This document shows positions 6,983 through 15,924 of a DNA stretch of 64,000 nucleotides, piece by piece. The first letter of the stretch is position 1. Every line of letters begins with the position of its first letter. Origin of the DNA: Clostridium bowmanii (GTDB lineage Bacteria > Bacillota > Clostridia > Clostridiales > Clostridiaceae); assembly GCF_018861315.1 (NCBI RefSeq), contig NZ_JAHLDL010000006.1, positions 115,421 to 179,420 on the forward strand, given 5' to 3'. Made by a program: the position numbers and the translations under genes. The notes below the pieces were generated by a model. The model did no database searches. It was not told where the DNA came from and was given only the letters and a program-made list of their open reading frames with translations.

Positions 6983-9734
6983 ATAGTGATAGGTAAGACT
7001 TTGATATTATCTCAATCTTTTCCCCCACTCCACACCGTACGTGCGACTTTCACCGCATACGGCGTTCCATCGAAATATATTAATTATTTAATAAGTCATT
7101 TTGACTTCCGTAATATTGTAATTTCCGACTAATTTACGTAATTCATTAACCTTTTTAAGTAGTTCTTTGTCTAATCCATATTTTTGAATAATTCTCTTTT
7201 GTGTTGTTCCTTTATTTGAATGCACTAGCAGATGAATATCTTTATTTAGAAAGATTAAGTTTTGGTATTTATCAGAACCGTTCATACATCTTGGTACTTT
7301 GTGATGACAGTGCATGTTCCCTAAATTTAGGTTTAGCTTTGTTATAGCACATTTTCCCTTTTGCGATGAGTACAGTGATATTCTATTATCATTGTATTCT
7401 ACACTTCTTTGTATGATTGGATTGTTCATTATGTGTTTTAGATTACTGCTGTTCTCAAAATTTAGTTTTTCATGTATTGTACTTCTTCCAACTTCACTAT
7501 AATTATTAATATTCCTATTAAATACAGTAGGTCTCTTGAAGCCAATTCCGCTTATAGGATATAATGCTATTTGCCTGACGAAGAACTGCTTTCTGTGCTT
7601 GTAATCTTTGTAGAATTTTAAATACGTATTAGAGAATTCTCCTCTTCTTTTGTCTATTCTTCTCCAATTATATCTAATACTACTGTAAACACACTGTTCA
7701 ATATCATTGAAGTCACGATTTGCTTGGGTTGCTACCCCATAGTAGTTATGTACTCCCAGTATAAGACTATTCATTTTATACATACTTTTGGGTGTATTAT
7801 CGTTTTTGACTTCATGGATTTTCTTTCTAACCTCTAACTTAATTCTTTCCTTTGCTTTATCGCTTATATGACATTTAACAACGTATTTTGTTTTACCCTC
7901 TTTATATTTTAAATCTGCTTTCATTTTGAAACCTAAGAATTCTGAGTAATTACTTCTAAGGTTTACTATTTTTGATTTCTCTTTACTTACCTCTAAACCT
8001 AATCTTTCTTTTAACCATTTAGTGGTGGCTATAAATAATTTATTTGCATTATTATAACTGTTAGTAAAGATTTTAAAATCATCTACATATCTAACTATAA
8101 AACATGGCTTTAACTTCGTATGCATTCTTAGAGAATGTAACCTATTGGAGTTATTCTTATAATCCTTTTCAGAAATATTTCCATAACCTTTGCCACTTTT
8201 TCTCTGTTTAGCTGGAAAATCAAGATATTGTGAAGATATCCACCAATCAAGTTCGTTTAATACTATATTGGTTAGTAGAGGTGATAAAATACCTCCTTGA
8301 GGAGTTCCCTTTGTTGGTATTCCTTCTCCTTCTACTTCTGCTTTAAGCATTTTGCTCACAATTGATATTATTCTTTTATCTTGTATTCCTAAACTCCACA
8401 TTTGTTTTAGCAGCTTACCATGGTCCACATTATCAAAGAAACCTTCAATATCCACATCAACTACATAATTCATTTTCACTACATTTATGTTATTGTAGCT
8501 TTTTGCTATGGCATGATGGGTACTTCTATTCGGTCTGAAACCATAACTATCGTTATGAAATCTCGCTTCACATATTGGTTCTAGTACTTGAAGTATACAT
8601 TGTTGAATTAACCTATCTTCAATGGTTGGTATTCCAAGAGGTCTCAATTTTCCGTTAGATTTTGGTATTAATTTTCTTTTAACCGAATGTGGTTTATAGT
8701 CCACTAATCTGTTTCTAACATACTCAACTATACTTTCTGTATCATTTGCTTGAACATCTAGTATTGTTTTCTTATTAGTTCCTCCTGTTTTACTTCCCCT
8801 ATTCGATTTGATGTTTCTATAAGCTAACAAGATATTTTCTCTACTAATTACTATCTCATAAATATTCTTAAAGATAGCCTTCTCTGAACTTCTTTTATAT
8901 AGATTATCAAAAACACTTTGAATATCATAGTATTCATTATGTCTTAATTTCTTCTTCTTTTTAGGTTTATTGGTTTCGTTAACTATCGTCATAAGTCTGT
9001 TTCAACACTCCTTTACATTCGTGTTTACGCATCTTTTAGTCTTACTCGAACCTTATGGTTATTACAATTTTACTAAATTAATATATTCCGACTTGAGGCT
9101 ATCCCTCCATCATTTATTATCATGGTTTCATTGGTACTTTGCCTCTACTCTCACTAAGATTAAAATATGTTATAGTCCTTTAGACCTTTCCATATTAACG
9201 TTTCTTAGGCGACTACACCTCCACGTTCTTAGCTTTCCTTGTTCCAACATCTCTATCCTTACATATACTTTTAGGTTCCTTCTATACACCTGCTATATAC
9301 AACTCTTGCTCGCTACCTATAATAGCGAAAGGACTTTCATAACGCACAATTTTACTTATCCTAATATAGCTCCCAAAGCTTTGTGGGACACATACATTTC
9401 TGTCTGCTACACTGTAGGTGCTTTACGTCGAAGGTTCGTCGATACTATGCCTAGTATATACTAACCATGAGTATTTTACGGACTTCCAGTCTATAGGTCA
9501 CACCATCCACCTCTGGACAGTTTTCGTGTAATTACGGTGACTCTCAACTGACTTCACCGAGCTTCTTACATTTAAATAATTAGTCTATTTTAATTTGCAA
9601 GTCGGAGTATTAAAGAGAGCGTTTCAAAGCGTTACCTTATCATTCCACTCTTCGAGATACTAGTTCTTAACCCACCACCCTGAAACTCTATAGTAGGTTT
9701 AAGGGATAACTTTTCATTACCCAACAAGTCGCAC
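6983..9734 (-). mobile_element. Group II intron 2 in nrdD
   Basis: A complete 2752-base group II intron on the minus strand. It begins GTGCGACTTG at 9734 and ends CACTAT at 6983, fitting the GUGYG...AY rule. A canonical domain V, with CCGTATGCGG, a GAAA turn and CGCACGTACGG, lies at about 7025-7070. An RT/maturase with HNH domain (7088-8992) fills domain IV. The insertion is phase 0, between the NTMH and SRAG codons of nrdD. RNA domains I-III occupy 8993-9734. Confidence 0.93.
7088..8992 (-). CDS. ltrA: Group II intron reverse transcriptase/maturase with HNH endonuclease
   Basis: A 634-residue intron-encoded protein needed for splicing and retrohoming of its host intron. The N-terminal RT domain has the fingers motif LIPKSNGKLRPLGIPT, then SYGFRPNRST, DVDIEGFFDNVDH, GTPQGGILSP and the catalytic RYVDDFKIF. 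A maturase (X) domain follows, with SEFLGFKM and a long basic region. A C-terminal HNH domain reads KGKCAITKLNL, then CHHKVPRCMNGSDKYQNLIFL. The RT core carries YVDD where the neighbouring intron has YADD. All catalytic aspartates are present. A distant AAAGGAG lies about 15 bases upstream, so the start is less certain. Confidence 0.93.
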   Translation of the reverse strand: MTIVNETNKPKKKKKLRHNEYYDIQSVFDNLYKRSSEKAIFKNIYEIVISRENILLAYRNIKSNRGSKTGGTNKKTILDVQANDTESIVEYVRNRLVDYKPHSVKRKLIPKSNGKLRPLGIPTIEDRLIQQCILQVLEPICEARFHNDSYGFRPNRSTHHAIAKSYNNINVVKMNYVVDVDIEGFFDNVDHGKLLKQMWSLGIQDKRIISIVSKMLKAEVEGEGIPTKGTPQGGILSPLLTNIVLNELDWWISSQYLDFPAKQRKSGKGYGNISEKDYKNNSNRLHSLRMHTKLKPCFIVRYVDDFKIFTNSYNNANKLFIATTKWLKERLGLEVSKEKSKIVNLRSNYSEFLGFKMKADLKYKEGKTKYVVKCHISDKAKERIKLEVRKKIHEVKNDNTPKSMYKMNSLILGVHNYYGVATQANRDFNDIEQCVYSSIRYNWRRIDKRRGEFSNTYLKFYKDYKHRKQFFVRQIALYPISGIGFKRPTVFNRNINNYSEVGRSTIHEKLNFENSSNLKHIMNNPIIQRSVEYNDNRISLYSSQKGKCAITKLNLNLGNMHCHHKVPRCMNGSDKYQNLIFLNKDIHLLVHSNKGTTQKRIIQKYGLDKELLKKVNELRKLVGNYNITEVKMTY

Positions 9735-10208
9735 ATGCATTGTATTTAGGTTATATACTATGCCCTGCATAGATTGTTCTATAGCCCTTCTTAGTTTACG
9801 TTCCGCAAACTCATTAATCTTATTTTCATCTACACCAAGTTCTCTAATTTCTTGTCTGATTTCTACTCTTGTATTTTCTATAAATGCAGCCATGTCATTG
9901 TCAAAATCCGGATGCGACTGGCCTCCAAACATATCATTTTGCGTTGATTGAAGTAAAATGCATGAAAGCTCTGCCGCTGACTCTATCCTTTTTGCTTTTC
10001 TTATATACCCGTAGCCTGTATTAAAACCTCTTTCTAAAACTTCTCTTGTTGGTATATGTAAACAATTTACAGTTAAATTATAACTATCCAAGTCATGGTA
10101 GTACACATCGCCATTTTCATGAGCTTTTGCTAAATGCTTAGGCATCATAGATAAATTATGCCATTTATTAGATTCACTAGCAATTCTAAGTAACTTAGAA
10201 CTAAAATT
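9735..10208 (-). CDS. nrdD: Anaerobic ribonucleoside-triphosphate reductase, exon 2 (middle part)
   Basis: This exon is exactly 158 codons. It reads from AAT TTT AGT TCT (NFSSKLLRIASESNKW) through MMPKHLAKAHENGD, YYHDLDSYN, CLHIPT and QSTQNDMFGG to NLNTMH, where GTGCG of the next intron begins. The reading frame is open upstream of the first ATG right to the end of intron 1, which shows that the coding sequence continues from exon 1 (…DNANVGN). These are conserved NrdD blocks close to the active site. Confidence 0.93.
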
Positions 10209-12553
10209 GTCGACTAGGTCGGAAAAATTTCTTCTTCTTTCCCGTCTAAGAACTGTACGTGAAAGTTTCCCTTCATACAGCTCAAGCCTTTATAACTTTA
10301 GATATCTAAAGCAGTTTGTATATTTTGGATTCCATGATGACCTTTATGACAATAAGTGTGACAGTAAGCTAAATTGCTTATTGTATCGTCTCCACCTTGC
10401 TTTCTAGGTATTATGTGGTGTAATTCTTTTTCGCCTTGGGGTTCTAATGGCAATTTGCAAAAGCAACATAATCCATTTTGTCTTTCCCATATAGTTTTGA
10501 ATTTTCCACTCATGTATTTTAAACCTATTTCATATTTTCTTTTAGCGTAGTATTCTTTACCATCTGATAAGAATGGGTTCATTTCTAGTTTTAGTTTTGG
10601 GTATCTAATTATTTTATAATCGGTTGATTTTATTAATCTTGCATTTTCCGAACAAAACACCCAATTTCTAGTTCCTATAGTTTTCCAATACTTATCTTTT
10701 ATTTCTCCCAACGATTGTTTACCATGTTTTCTAGTAGCCCATCTCCATAGTGTTTCATGTATAGCATTATCCATATTTTCATATGCTTCTCTGCTAACTG
10801 CACCTTGGTGATACTTTCCCCATCCTCTTATTATTGGATTTAGCTTCTTTATTAGCGCTTCTTGACTCATTGCTCTATTTTTCATTACAGTTGTTCTTAT
10901 GTTGTCCATGAATTTTGCTTGATTCTTTTTACTAGGTTTTATTAATAATTTACCGTTATATTTTCTAAAGCTCCATCCCAGAAAATCAAATCCATCATCA
11001 ATATGAGTAATTATAGTTTTTTCCTCAGATAATTCTAATCCTCTAATTTTCATAAAATCTATTATCATAATTTTTATTTCTTCTAGATTTTCTTTAGAAT
11101 CGCCTATAATTATAAAGTCATCAGCATATCTAATATAGTTTACTTTATTATTATTATTTCTATAACTTATGGTTGTTCCTGTTTTCCCTTTTTTCCAATA
11201 TTTTTCTTTCAGTAAAGTTTCTACTCCATCCAGTGCCATATTAGCTAGTATTGGCGAAATGACTCCACCTTGAGGTGTTCCATCGTCAGTTCTGTATGAA
11301 GTATTTTTATATATATAACCTGCTTTTAGAAACTTGCTTAGTATCTGTTTGTCCATAGTAACATTTTCTATAAGCCATTCATGACTTATATTATCAAAAC
11401 AACCTTTAATATCTCCTTCTAAGACCCATTTTGCACTAGTACCTTTACACATACAACTGAAGATTTGTTCTCTAGCATCTTGTGTGTTTCTTCTTTTTCT
11501 AAATCCATAACTTGTATTATCTCCTGTAGCTTCCGCTACTGGTTCTAATGATAAGGTGTATAGCGATTGCATGGCTCTGTCATACATTGTTGGTATACCT
11601 AATGGTCTTTTTTTACCATTTGATTTTTCAATGTAAACTCGTTTAAGTTCTTTCGGTTTATAGTTTCCTACGTTAAGTTTATATATGTTTTTCATTTTCT
11701 TTTCAGGCGAATCCCAAAGTTCATTATCTATGCCTGAAGTTCTACTACCCACGTTTCCTGTAATCTTTCTAATAGCTATTGCTTTTCCATAGAAATTGTT
11801 TACTAACATGTATTGTAGTTTTTTAACTAGGTTTAAATTTCCTTCGATAGTAGCTTTCGTAATCCTTGTCTGAAGTCTATTAACAACATTTTCTGCTTCT
11901 TTCCAATCGAAAGTATTCCATTGTACTTTAAGGTTCTTGTCGTCTAAGTTAGCCCCAGCTTCATTTTTCAATGTCACCGAATTTGGCTTGTTCTCATTCA
12001 TAGTAATTTCTCCTTTCATACGATTAAAGACCGTATGTGGAAGTCTGCACCCTTTCAGGTTGGAGCAAATTTTGAACTCCTATACTTTCTATTACTAAAA
12101 GTCATTCGCTTTCTCCACTATCCTATACCCACTATTCCTTCATTTTTCTTTACAGAATCATTACCCTTTGTGGGAGAATATTGGGCTTACCTTGTTTTAA
12201 TTTGTAGCCACTTATGATATATGTTAGGTTCTGTCTATACACCGAGGGAGCTTTGTCTATCTGAAATATAACGGCAACAGTTATACTTCCAGTCCCTTTA
12301 CCTTTTGGTTCAAGCGTATCAATCTTATTTCGCTTGTTCAAACGTCACGATGCTTAAACAACAGTTCACTTACGTTAACCATGATATATCTTCACCCTAG
12401 CTGTTGATTATTTTAAGATTAAACCATCAACCTCGTTGTCCTGTCAGCTTCACACCCCCAGATTACTCCAAACGCATGTGACAGTAGGGTTATCTCAGAT
12501 AGATAAGATAGGTGAATTCCACACCAGCCTACAAATTAGCTTTCAAGTCGCAC
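10209..12553 (-). mobile_element. Group II intron 1 in nrdD
   Basis: A complete 2345-base group II intron on the minus strand. It begins GTGCGACTTG at 12553 and ends GTCGAC at 10209. Domain V, with GAGCTGTATGAAGGG, a GAAA turn and CTTTCACGTACAGTTC, lies at about 10225-10295, and a domain VI hairpin precedes the 3' end. The RT ORF (10298-12001) sits in domain IV and runs almost to domain V. The insertion is phase 0 after the VGN codons of nrdD. Confidence 0.93.
10298..12001 (-). CDS. ltrA: Group II intron reverse transcriptase/maturase with HNH endonuclease
   Basis: A 567-residue intron-encoded protein. It has an N-terminal RT0 region (RLQTRITKATIEGN), then YIEKSNGKKRPLGIPT, SYGFRKRRNT, EGDIKGCFDNI, GTPQGGVISPILANM and the catalytic RYADDFIII. 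Maturase domain signatures are FDFLGWSFRKY and IIRGWGKYH. A C-terminal HNH follows: GLCCFCKLPL, ELHHIIPRKQGG and NLAYCHTYCHKGHH. The N-terminal region resembles chloroplast-like bacterial introns and differs clearly from the protein of intron 2, so the two introns arrived independently. The start is the ATG after AAAGGAG. Confidence 0.93.
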   Translation of the reverse strand: MNENKPNSVTLKNEAGANLDDKNLKVQWNTFDWKEAENVVNRLQTRITKATIEGNLNLVKKLQYMLVNNFYGKAIAIRKITGNVGSRTSGIDNELWDSPEKKMKNIYKLNVGNYKPKELKRVYIEKSNGKKRPLGIPTMYDRAMQSLYTLSLEPVAEATGDNTSYGFRKRRNTQDAREQIFSCMCKGTSAKWVLEGDIKGCFDNISHEWLIENVTMDKQILSKFLKAGYIYKNTSYRTDDGTPQGGVISPILANMALDGVETLLKEKYWKKGKTGTTISYRNNNNKVNYIRYADDFIIIGDSKENLEEIKIMIIDFMKIRGLELSEEKTIITHIDDGFDFLGWSFRKYNGKLLIKPSKKNQAKFMDNIRTTVMKNRAMSQEALIKKLNPIIRGWGKYHQGAVSREAYENMDNAIHETLWRWATRKHGKQSLGEIKDKYWKTIGTRNWVFCSENARLIKSTDYKIIRYPKLKLEMNPFLSDGKEYYAKRKYEIGLKYMSGKFKTIWERQNGLCCFCKLPLEPQGEKELHHIIPRKQGGDDTISNLAYCHTYCHKGHHGIQNIQTALDI

Positions 12554-12913
12554 ATTACCAACATTAGCATTATCTCTATCTGTCTCTACTCCTATTTTTT
12601 CTATCGCTTTCATAAGGTCTGATTTTATCGACCTAATCTTGTTACGTTCGCGCCTATAATTGGAAAAAGCTACTCCAATAGGCTTATGACCATTTTCTAA
12701 AAGTTTATCTTCAACAATATTCTGTATTTCTTCCACAGAAAGTTGCTGTTTGTCCAAATCCTCAATTTTTTCTAGCACCTTTTGAGTTAGCTCTATAATT
12801 TCGCTTTCTTTTAAATTGAAAGCAATTTCATCCGCTGCTCCCCTTATGGCATTGGTAATTTTTATTGAATCAAATTGGACCTCTCGTCCGTCTCTTTTAA
12901 CAACATGTAGCAT
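12554..12913 (-). CDS. nrdD: Anaerobic ribonucleoside-triphosphate reductase, exon 1 (ATP-cone)
   Basis: The first 120 codons of class III ribonucleotide reductase. They are an ATP-cone regulatory domain (VVKRDGREVQFDSIKITNAI...) followed by YRRERNKIR and DNANVGN, and end precisely where intron 1 starts with GTGCG. The start MLHVVKRDG follows CGGGAGGTTT. A longer open frame upstream crosses the promoter and was rejected. NrdD reduces ribonucleoside triphosphates to deoxynucleotides without oxygen, so in a strict anaerobe both introns must splice for DNA synthesis, unless another reductase exists elsewhere. Confidence 0.93.
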
Positions 12914-12929
12914 ATTTGAAACCTCCCGA

Positions 12930-12945
12930 ACACAATATCTTGTGC
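12930..12945 (-). promoter_or_regulatory. Candidate NrdR box of nrdDG
   Basis: ACACAATATCTTGTGC matches the NrdR palindrome consensus closely. It sits just downstream of the predicted -10 element, over the likely transcription start. A second, weaker ACAC...GTGT palindrome lies near 13006-13022. NrdR is the general repressor of ribonucleotide reductase genes; binding here is inferred. Confidence 0.6.
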
Positions 12946-12952
12946 TTTGATT

Positions 12953-12981
12953 ATTATACTCTAGTAAAAATTTTATATCAA
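12953..12981 (-). promoter_or_regulatory. Sigma-A type promoter of nrdD
   Basis: TTGATA (12976-12981) and TATAAT (12953-12958) are separated by exactly 17 bases, 40 bases before the nrdD start codon. Confidence 0.75.
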
Positions 12982-13012
12982 TTTCAAAATTAACTTCTAT
13001 CATATAATACAC

Positions 13013-13470
13013 TCAATTGTGTTTTAATATCTCAATATTCTATGGTTTTTTATCCTCATTGTACAGTTGACATTATACCCTCTATCTACACTATAATTTA
13101 CTAATATTCTTCTCATAAAATTTAAAAATAAAATAGTATAAAAAAATAGTATAAAAAAAATATTAAAAGCCAAACTATATTTGTAACTTAAATTAAACTC
13201 TATTAAAATAATTATAAATAGTATAGTTTTATAGGTACTAATAGTTTTCTAAAATAGCTAGACTGTAAATATTTTAAGATTAACCATATAATGATAAAAT
13301 AAGTTGCGTTTGTAGGTGTTTTGGGTAAATAAATTATATAAAAGCAATATTATTTATTTATTTTCAAAAAACTATTTAAAAATATGCTAAAGTGTAGTAT
13401 TATAATACTTATGTTACAAATGTTTTAGGTTACAAATGTTACAAATTTTTTTATTCAGGAGGAAAGTTAT
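13013..13470. other. Divergent intergenic region nrdD / csp
   Basis: A very AT-rich 450-base interval. The csp side (about 13390-13460) has a TATAAT within GTAGTATTATAATAC and three near-direct copies of TTACAAATG (13423-13446) just before the ribosome binding site, suggesting a structured or regulated cold-shock leader. Nothing else was recognised. Confidence 0.4.
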
Positions 13471-13671
13471 ATGAAAACAGGTACAGTTAAATGGTTTAAC
13501 TCAGAAAAAGGGTTTGGATTTTTATCAGTAGAGGGAGAAGAGGATGTATTCGTACATTTTTCAGCTATCCAAGGAGACGGATATAAATCATTAGAAGAAG
13601 GACAACAAGTTCAATTCGAAATAACTACTGGAGCTAGAGGACCTCAAGCTTCTAACGTTACTAGAATATAA
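13471..13671 (+). CDS. csp: Cold shock protein, CspA family
   Basis: A 66-residue single-stranded nucleic acid binding protein with the OB-fold cold shock domain. It has [15 protein letters not shown] with the RNP1 motif KGFGF, and [10 protein letters not shown] with RNP2. The length is typical and the family call is secure. It acts as an RNA chaperone in the cytoplasm. The start follows CAGGAGGAAAG. The gene is monocistronic, with a strong terminator 45 bases after the stop. Confidence 0.96.
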   Translation: MKTGTVKWFNSEKGFGFLSVEGEEDVFVHFSAIQGDGYKSLEEGQQVQFEITTGARGPQASNVTRI

Positions 13672-13714
13672 TTCAAAATCTAAATTAATTTATAATATAA
13701 ATTAGTTATAGATA

Positions 13715-13746
13715 AACCACCTATCACCTTGTGATAGGTGGTTTTT
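13715..13746 (+). terminator. Terminator after csp
   Basis: AACCACCTATCA pairs with TGATAGGTGGTT, followed by a T run. Confidence 0.9.
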
Positions 13747-13820
13747 AGTTTAAGTTAGGTGGTCAATCTAATGTTTTTACACATCATTCATAAAAATATT
13801 AACACTTCATGAATATATTA

Positions 13821-13852
13821 GTTATCTTTGCTAAAGCTATAGCAAAGATAGT
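13821..13852 (+). promoter_or_regulatory. Hairpin before the 60-residue gene
   Basis: ATCTTTGCT pairs with AGCAAAGAT around an AT-rich loop, about 25 bases ahead of the start of the small gene at 13878. It may mark its leader. No function is known. Confidence 0.4.
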
Positions 13853-13877
13853 TTATGTTTTATGAAAGGATGTTTTC

Positions 13878-14060
13878 ATGATGTTTGGAAAAATAATAGA
13901 TATGGACAGTACAGATGCTTTTATAAATTTTTTAGATGGAACTACTATGGATGTTAGTATAACTCGCTTACCTAAAAATTCAAAAGTAGGAGATTCAGTT
14001 GATTTTAATATTGGAGCCCCTATTAATATGACAAATGATAAAATGGAAAGTCTTTTCTAA
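13878..14060 (+). CDS. Small conserved clostridial protein of unknown function
   Basis: A 60-residue protein beginning MMFGKIIDMDSTDAF. It is rich in beta-strand-forming residues, with DGTTMDVSITRLP and KVGDSVDFNIG, a pattern resembling a small beta-barrel of the OB or SH3 kind, but no family was identified with confidence. A GAAAGGA site precedes the ATG (the second ATG is also possible) and a strong terminator follows, so it is a real single-gene unit. No signal peptide or membrane segment is present. Confidence 0.75.
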   Translation: MMFGKIIDMDSTDAFINFLDGTTMDVSITRLPKNSKVGDSVDFNIGAPINMTNDKMESLF

Positions 14061-14070
14061 TATAATTTAA

Positions 14071-14111
14071 TAATAAAAAGATGTATTTTAAAAATACATC
14101 TTTTTATTATT
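14071..14111. terminator. Bidirectional terminator
   Basis: TAATAAAAAGATGTATTTT pairs with AAAATACATCTTTTTATTA. It ends the 60-residue gene and also stands after the minus-strand lipoprotein gene. Confidence 0.8.
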
Positions 14112-14174
14112 AAATCATTACCTATGCAATTATTAATCCTATTTTATGATGCTCTCCTAATTTCAAAAACCTTC

Positions 14175-15008
14175 CTAGAAATTAGCAGGTTCTTTATCTT
14201 CAAAAGTTTCAATGACCCACGCACCTTTTTCATATTTGGATACTACATAATATTTTTTTTCCTTATCACTGCTTGAACTCTTAATAGTCACAGAAGATTT
14301 GTATATAGTAGCTTTATACCCTTCTGTTTTAACCTCTATTAACTGATCATAATCTTTCTTTTTATCTTTTAGTAATACCGCATTATACTTATCTAACAAC
14401 TGACTCCTATAGGATTCTAAATCCGTTGATAGTATAAATTTAGATACTGTATTATCTTCACTTATATCAAGAACTAAATTTTTACTTTTACCTTCACCCT
14501 TTACATAATCATCTAATACCTTTGAGATTGAATCATAATATACAGTTTTAAAGTCTATAGGCTTCCTAATATTCCAAAAGTTCTGTATGATATCATTGTC
14601 AATTCTTTTAGATACAATATAACTCTTATCTTCACTGTATAAATTAGCTCCATCTTTTTCATCCAGACCCGCTATATAGTTGAATTTGTGAACTTTATCT
14701 ACACCTTCATACATTTCAAATATATAATCAGAGTCTAGTGTTGACTTTGCGCTAACTTCCTTCGATGATGATAAAATTTCATACAAATCTTTTATAGCTA
14801 TTTCATCTGTAACTACAAACCTAAAGCTTTTATCCCTAGTACTTTGTATTATTATCTTTTTAATTCTGCCCTGCTTAATATACTCAAAATCATTATTTTT
14901 CAATCCAAGCTTTACTTTAATACCATCAAAGCTATTACATCCTGTAAATATAAAGGCAGCTATAATTATAAAAGAAAATATAAAGAGCTTATTTTTATTC
15001 CTATGCAT
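14175..15008 (-). CDS. Putative lipoprotein of unknown function
   Basis: A 277-residue secreted lipoprotein. A hydrophobic signal segment (about 8-22) ends in the lipobox FTGC, so the mature protein starts at a lipidated cysteine near residue 24. The mature part is a polar, mixed alpha/beta chain (RIKKIIIQSTRDKSFRFVVTDE...) that looks like a repeated small domain, perhaps YhfM-like; no catalytic motif is visible. The start follows CTAGGAGGAT. It stands near another membrane-anchored protein of unknown role (15229), not obviously in one operon because a hairpin lies between them. Confidence 0.75.
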   Translation of the reverse strand: MHRNKNKLFIFSFIIIAAFIFTGCNSFDGIKVKLGLKNNDFEYIKQGRIKKIIIQSTRDKSFRFVVTDEIAIKDLYEILSSSKEVSAKSTLDSDYIFEMYEGVDKVHKFNYIAGLDEKDGANLYSEDKSYIVSKRIDNDIIQNFWNIRKPIDFKTVYYDSISKVLDDYVKGEGKSKNLVLDISEDNTVSKFILSTDLESYRSQLLDKYNAVLLKDKKKDYDQLIEVKTEGYKATIYKSSVTIKSSSSDKEKKYYVVSKYEKGAWVIETFEDKEPANF

Positions 15009-15084
15009 TTTTTATCCTCCTAGGTTCTCTCTTCTGAGAAGTATGCTTGTGTGCTTTATTTCAATTTCCTAGCGCAATAAAATA

Positions 15085-15115
15085 TTAAGAGAAGCATAAT
15101 GCTTCTCTTAGTTAA
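15085..15115 (-). terminator. Hairpin terminator between 15229 gene and lipoprotein
   Basis: TAAGAGAAGCAT pairs with ATGCTTCTCTTA with almost no loop. It lies between two minus-strand genes. Confidence 0.6.
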
Positions 15116-15228
15116 AAACTCATTAAAAGCTTATTAAAGGCCCCTTATTCACTTACAATAAAGAAGCGGTGGTTTGTTTTGAAATGTCATTGAATAAATT
15201 ATAATACTTTAGCCCATTTTAAGCAACT

Positions 15229-15813
15229 TTAATTGATTTTAACTGTATCTACTACGCTTTCAAAAATAGCTCCGTAAGTTTCTTTAAAATTAACATTTCT
15301 TGTGAAAAATGAGACTCTATAAAACTCTTTTCCCCCATCAATAAAGTATTCATAGGCCTTGTACCAATTATTATCAGTTATATTAATTGAGTATTGCACT
15401 ACATATGTTTTTTTGCCATTTATAATAACATTGTCAATTCTATAATTTTTTATTACATTTTGCTGCTCTGATATGTTCTTGCTATTATCTAAGAATACTT
15501 TTAGTTCCTGCTTGCTCTTCCACACTTCTACAAATCCATGAATTAATGCATCTGAAGATTGAAAATCGTTATGATACAAAATCTCACCACCAGGAAAGTT
15601 TCTTTGTTTTGTTGTCCATCCTTCTGGCAATTTATAGCTCATTCTTCCATCTAAAGCAGAATAATCATCTAACAAATTAATATTATTCTCTACAAGAATG
15701 GTATCTTTAAAATTTTTATCAAATTGTTTTGATATCCCTAAAAGGGAAATCATAAGTCCCACTATTATTATTATAATTCCAACTTTTTTTCTATTTATAA
15801 ATATTACCCTCAA
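15229..15813 (-). CDS. Membrane-anchored protein of unknown function
   Basis: A 194-residue protein with one N-terminal membrane segment (about 10-27, rich in isoleucine) and an extracytoplasmic domain. The segment YKLPEGWTTKQ followed by FVEVWKSKQEL and YSINITDNNWYKAYEYFIDGGKEFYRVSFFT suggests a PsbP-like or DUF1795-type fold, but this is only a resemblance. No catalytic residues can be named. It lies downstream of a hypothetical gene at 15925 and upstream of a lipoprotein on the same strand. Confidence 0.7.
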   Translation of the reverse strand: MRVIFINRKKVGIIIIIVGLMISLLGISKQFDKNFKDTILVENNINLLDDYSALDGRMSYKLPEGWTTKQRNFPGGEILYHNDFQSSDALIHGFVEVWKSKQELKVFLDNSKNISEQQNVIKNYRIDNVIINGKKTYVVQYSINITDNNWYKAYEYFIDGGKEFYRVSFFTRNVNFKETYGAIFESVVDTVKIN

Positions 15814-15924
15814 CTTGTCCCTCCATATATTAATATTAATATACTATATGATACAAACTAAAAGAATATTAAAAAATTAAATGTGCGACTAAATCATATA
15901 GTCACACATTTTATTTTATATATA

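Noticed and set aside
8970..9464. Plus-strand open frame of 164 codons within intron 2
   Set aside because: It is antisense to structured intron RNA domains, has no ribosome binding site and no recognisable protein.
5690..12913. nrdD as a pseudogene broken by transposons
   Set aside because: Exact intron borders, domain V structures and an in-frame 708-residue joined product argue for spliceable introns.
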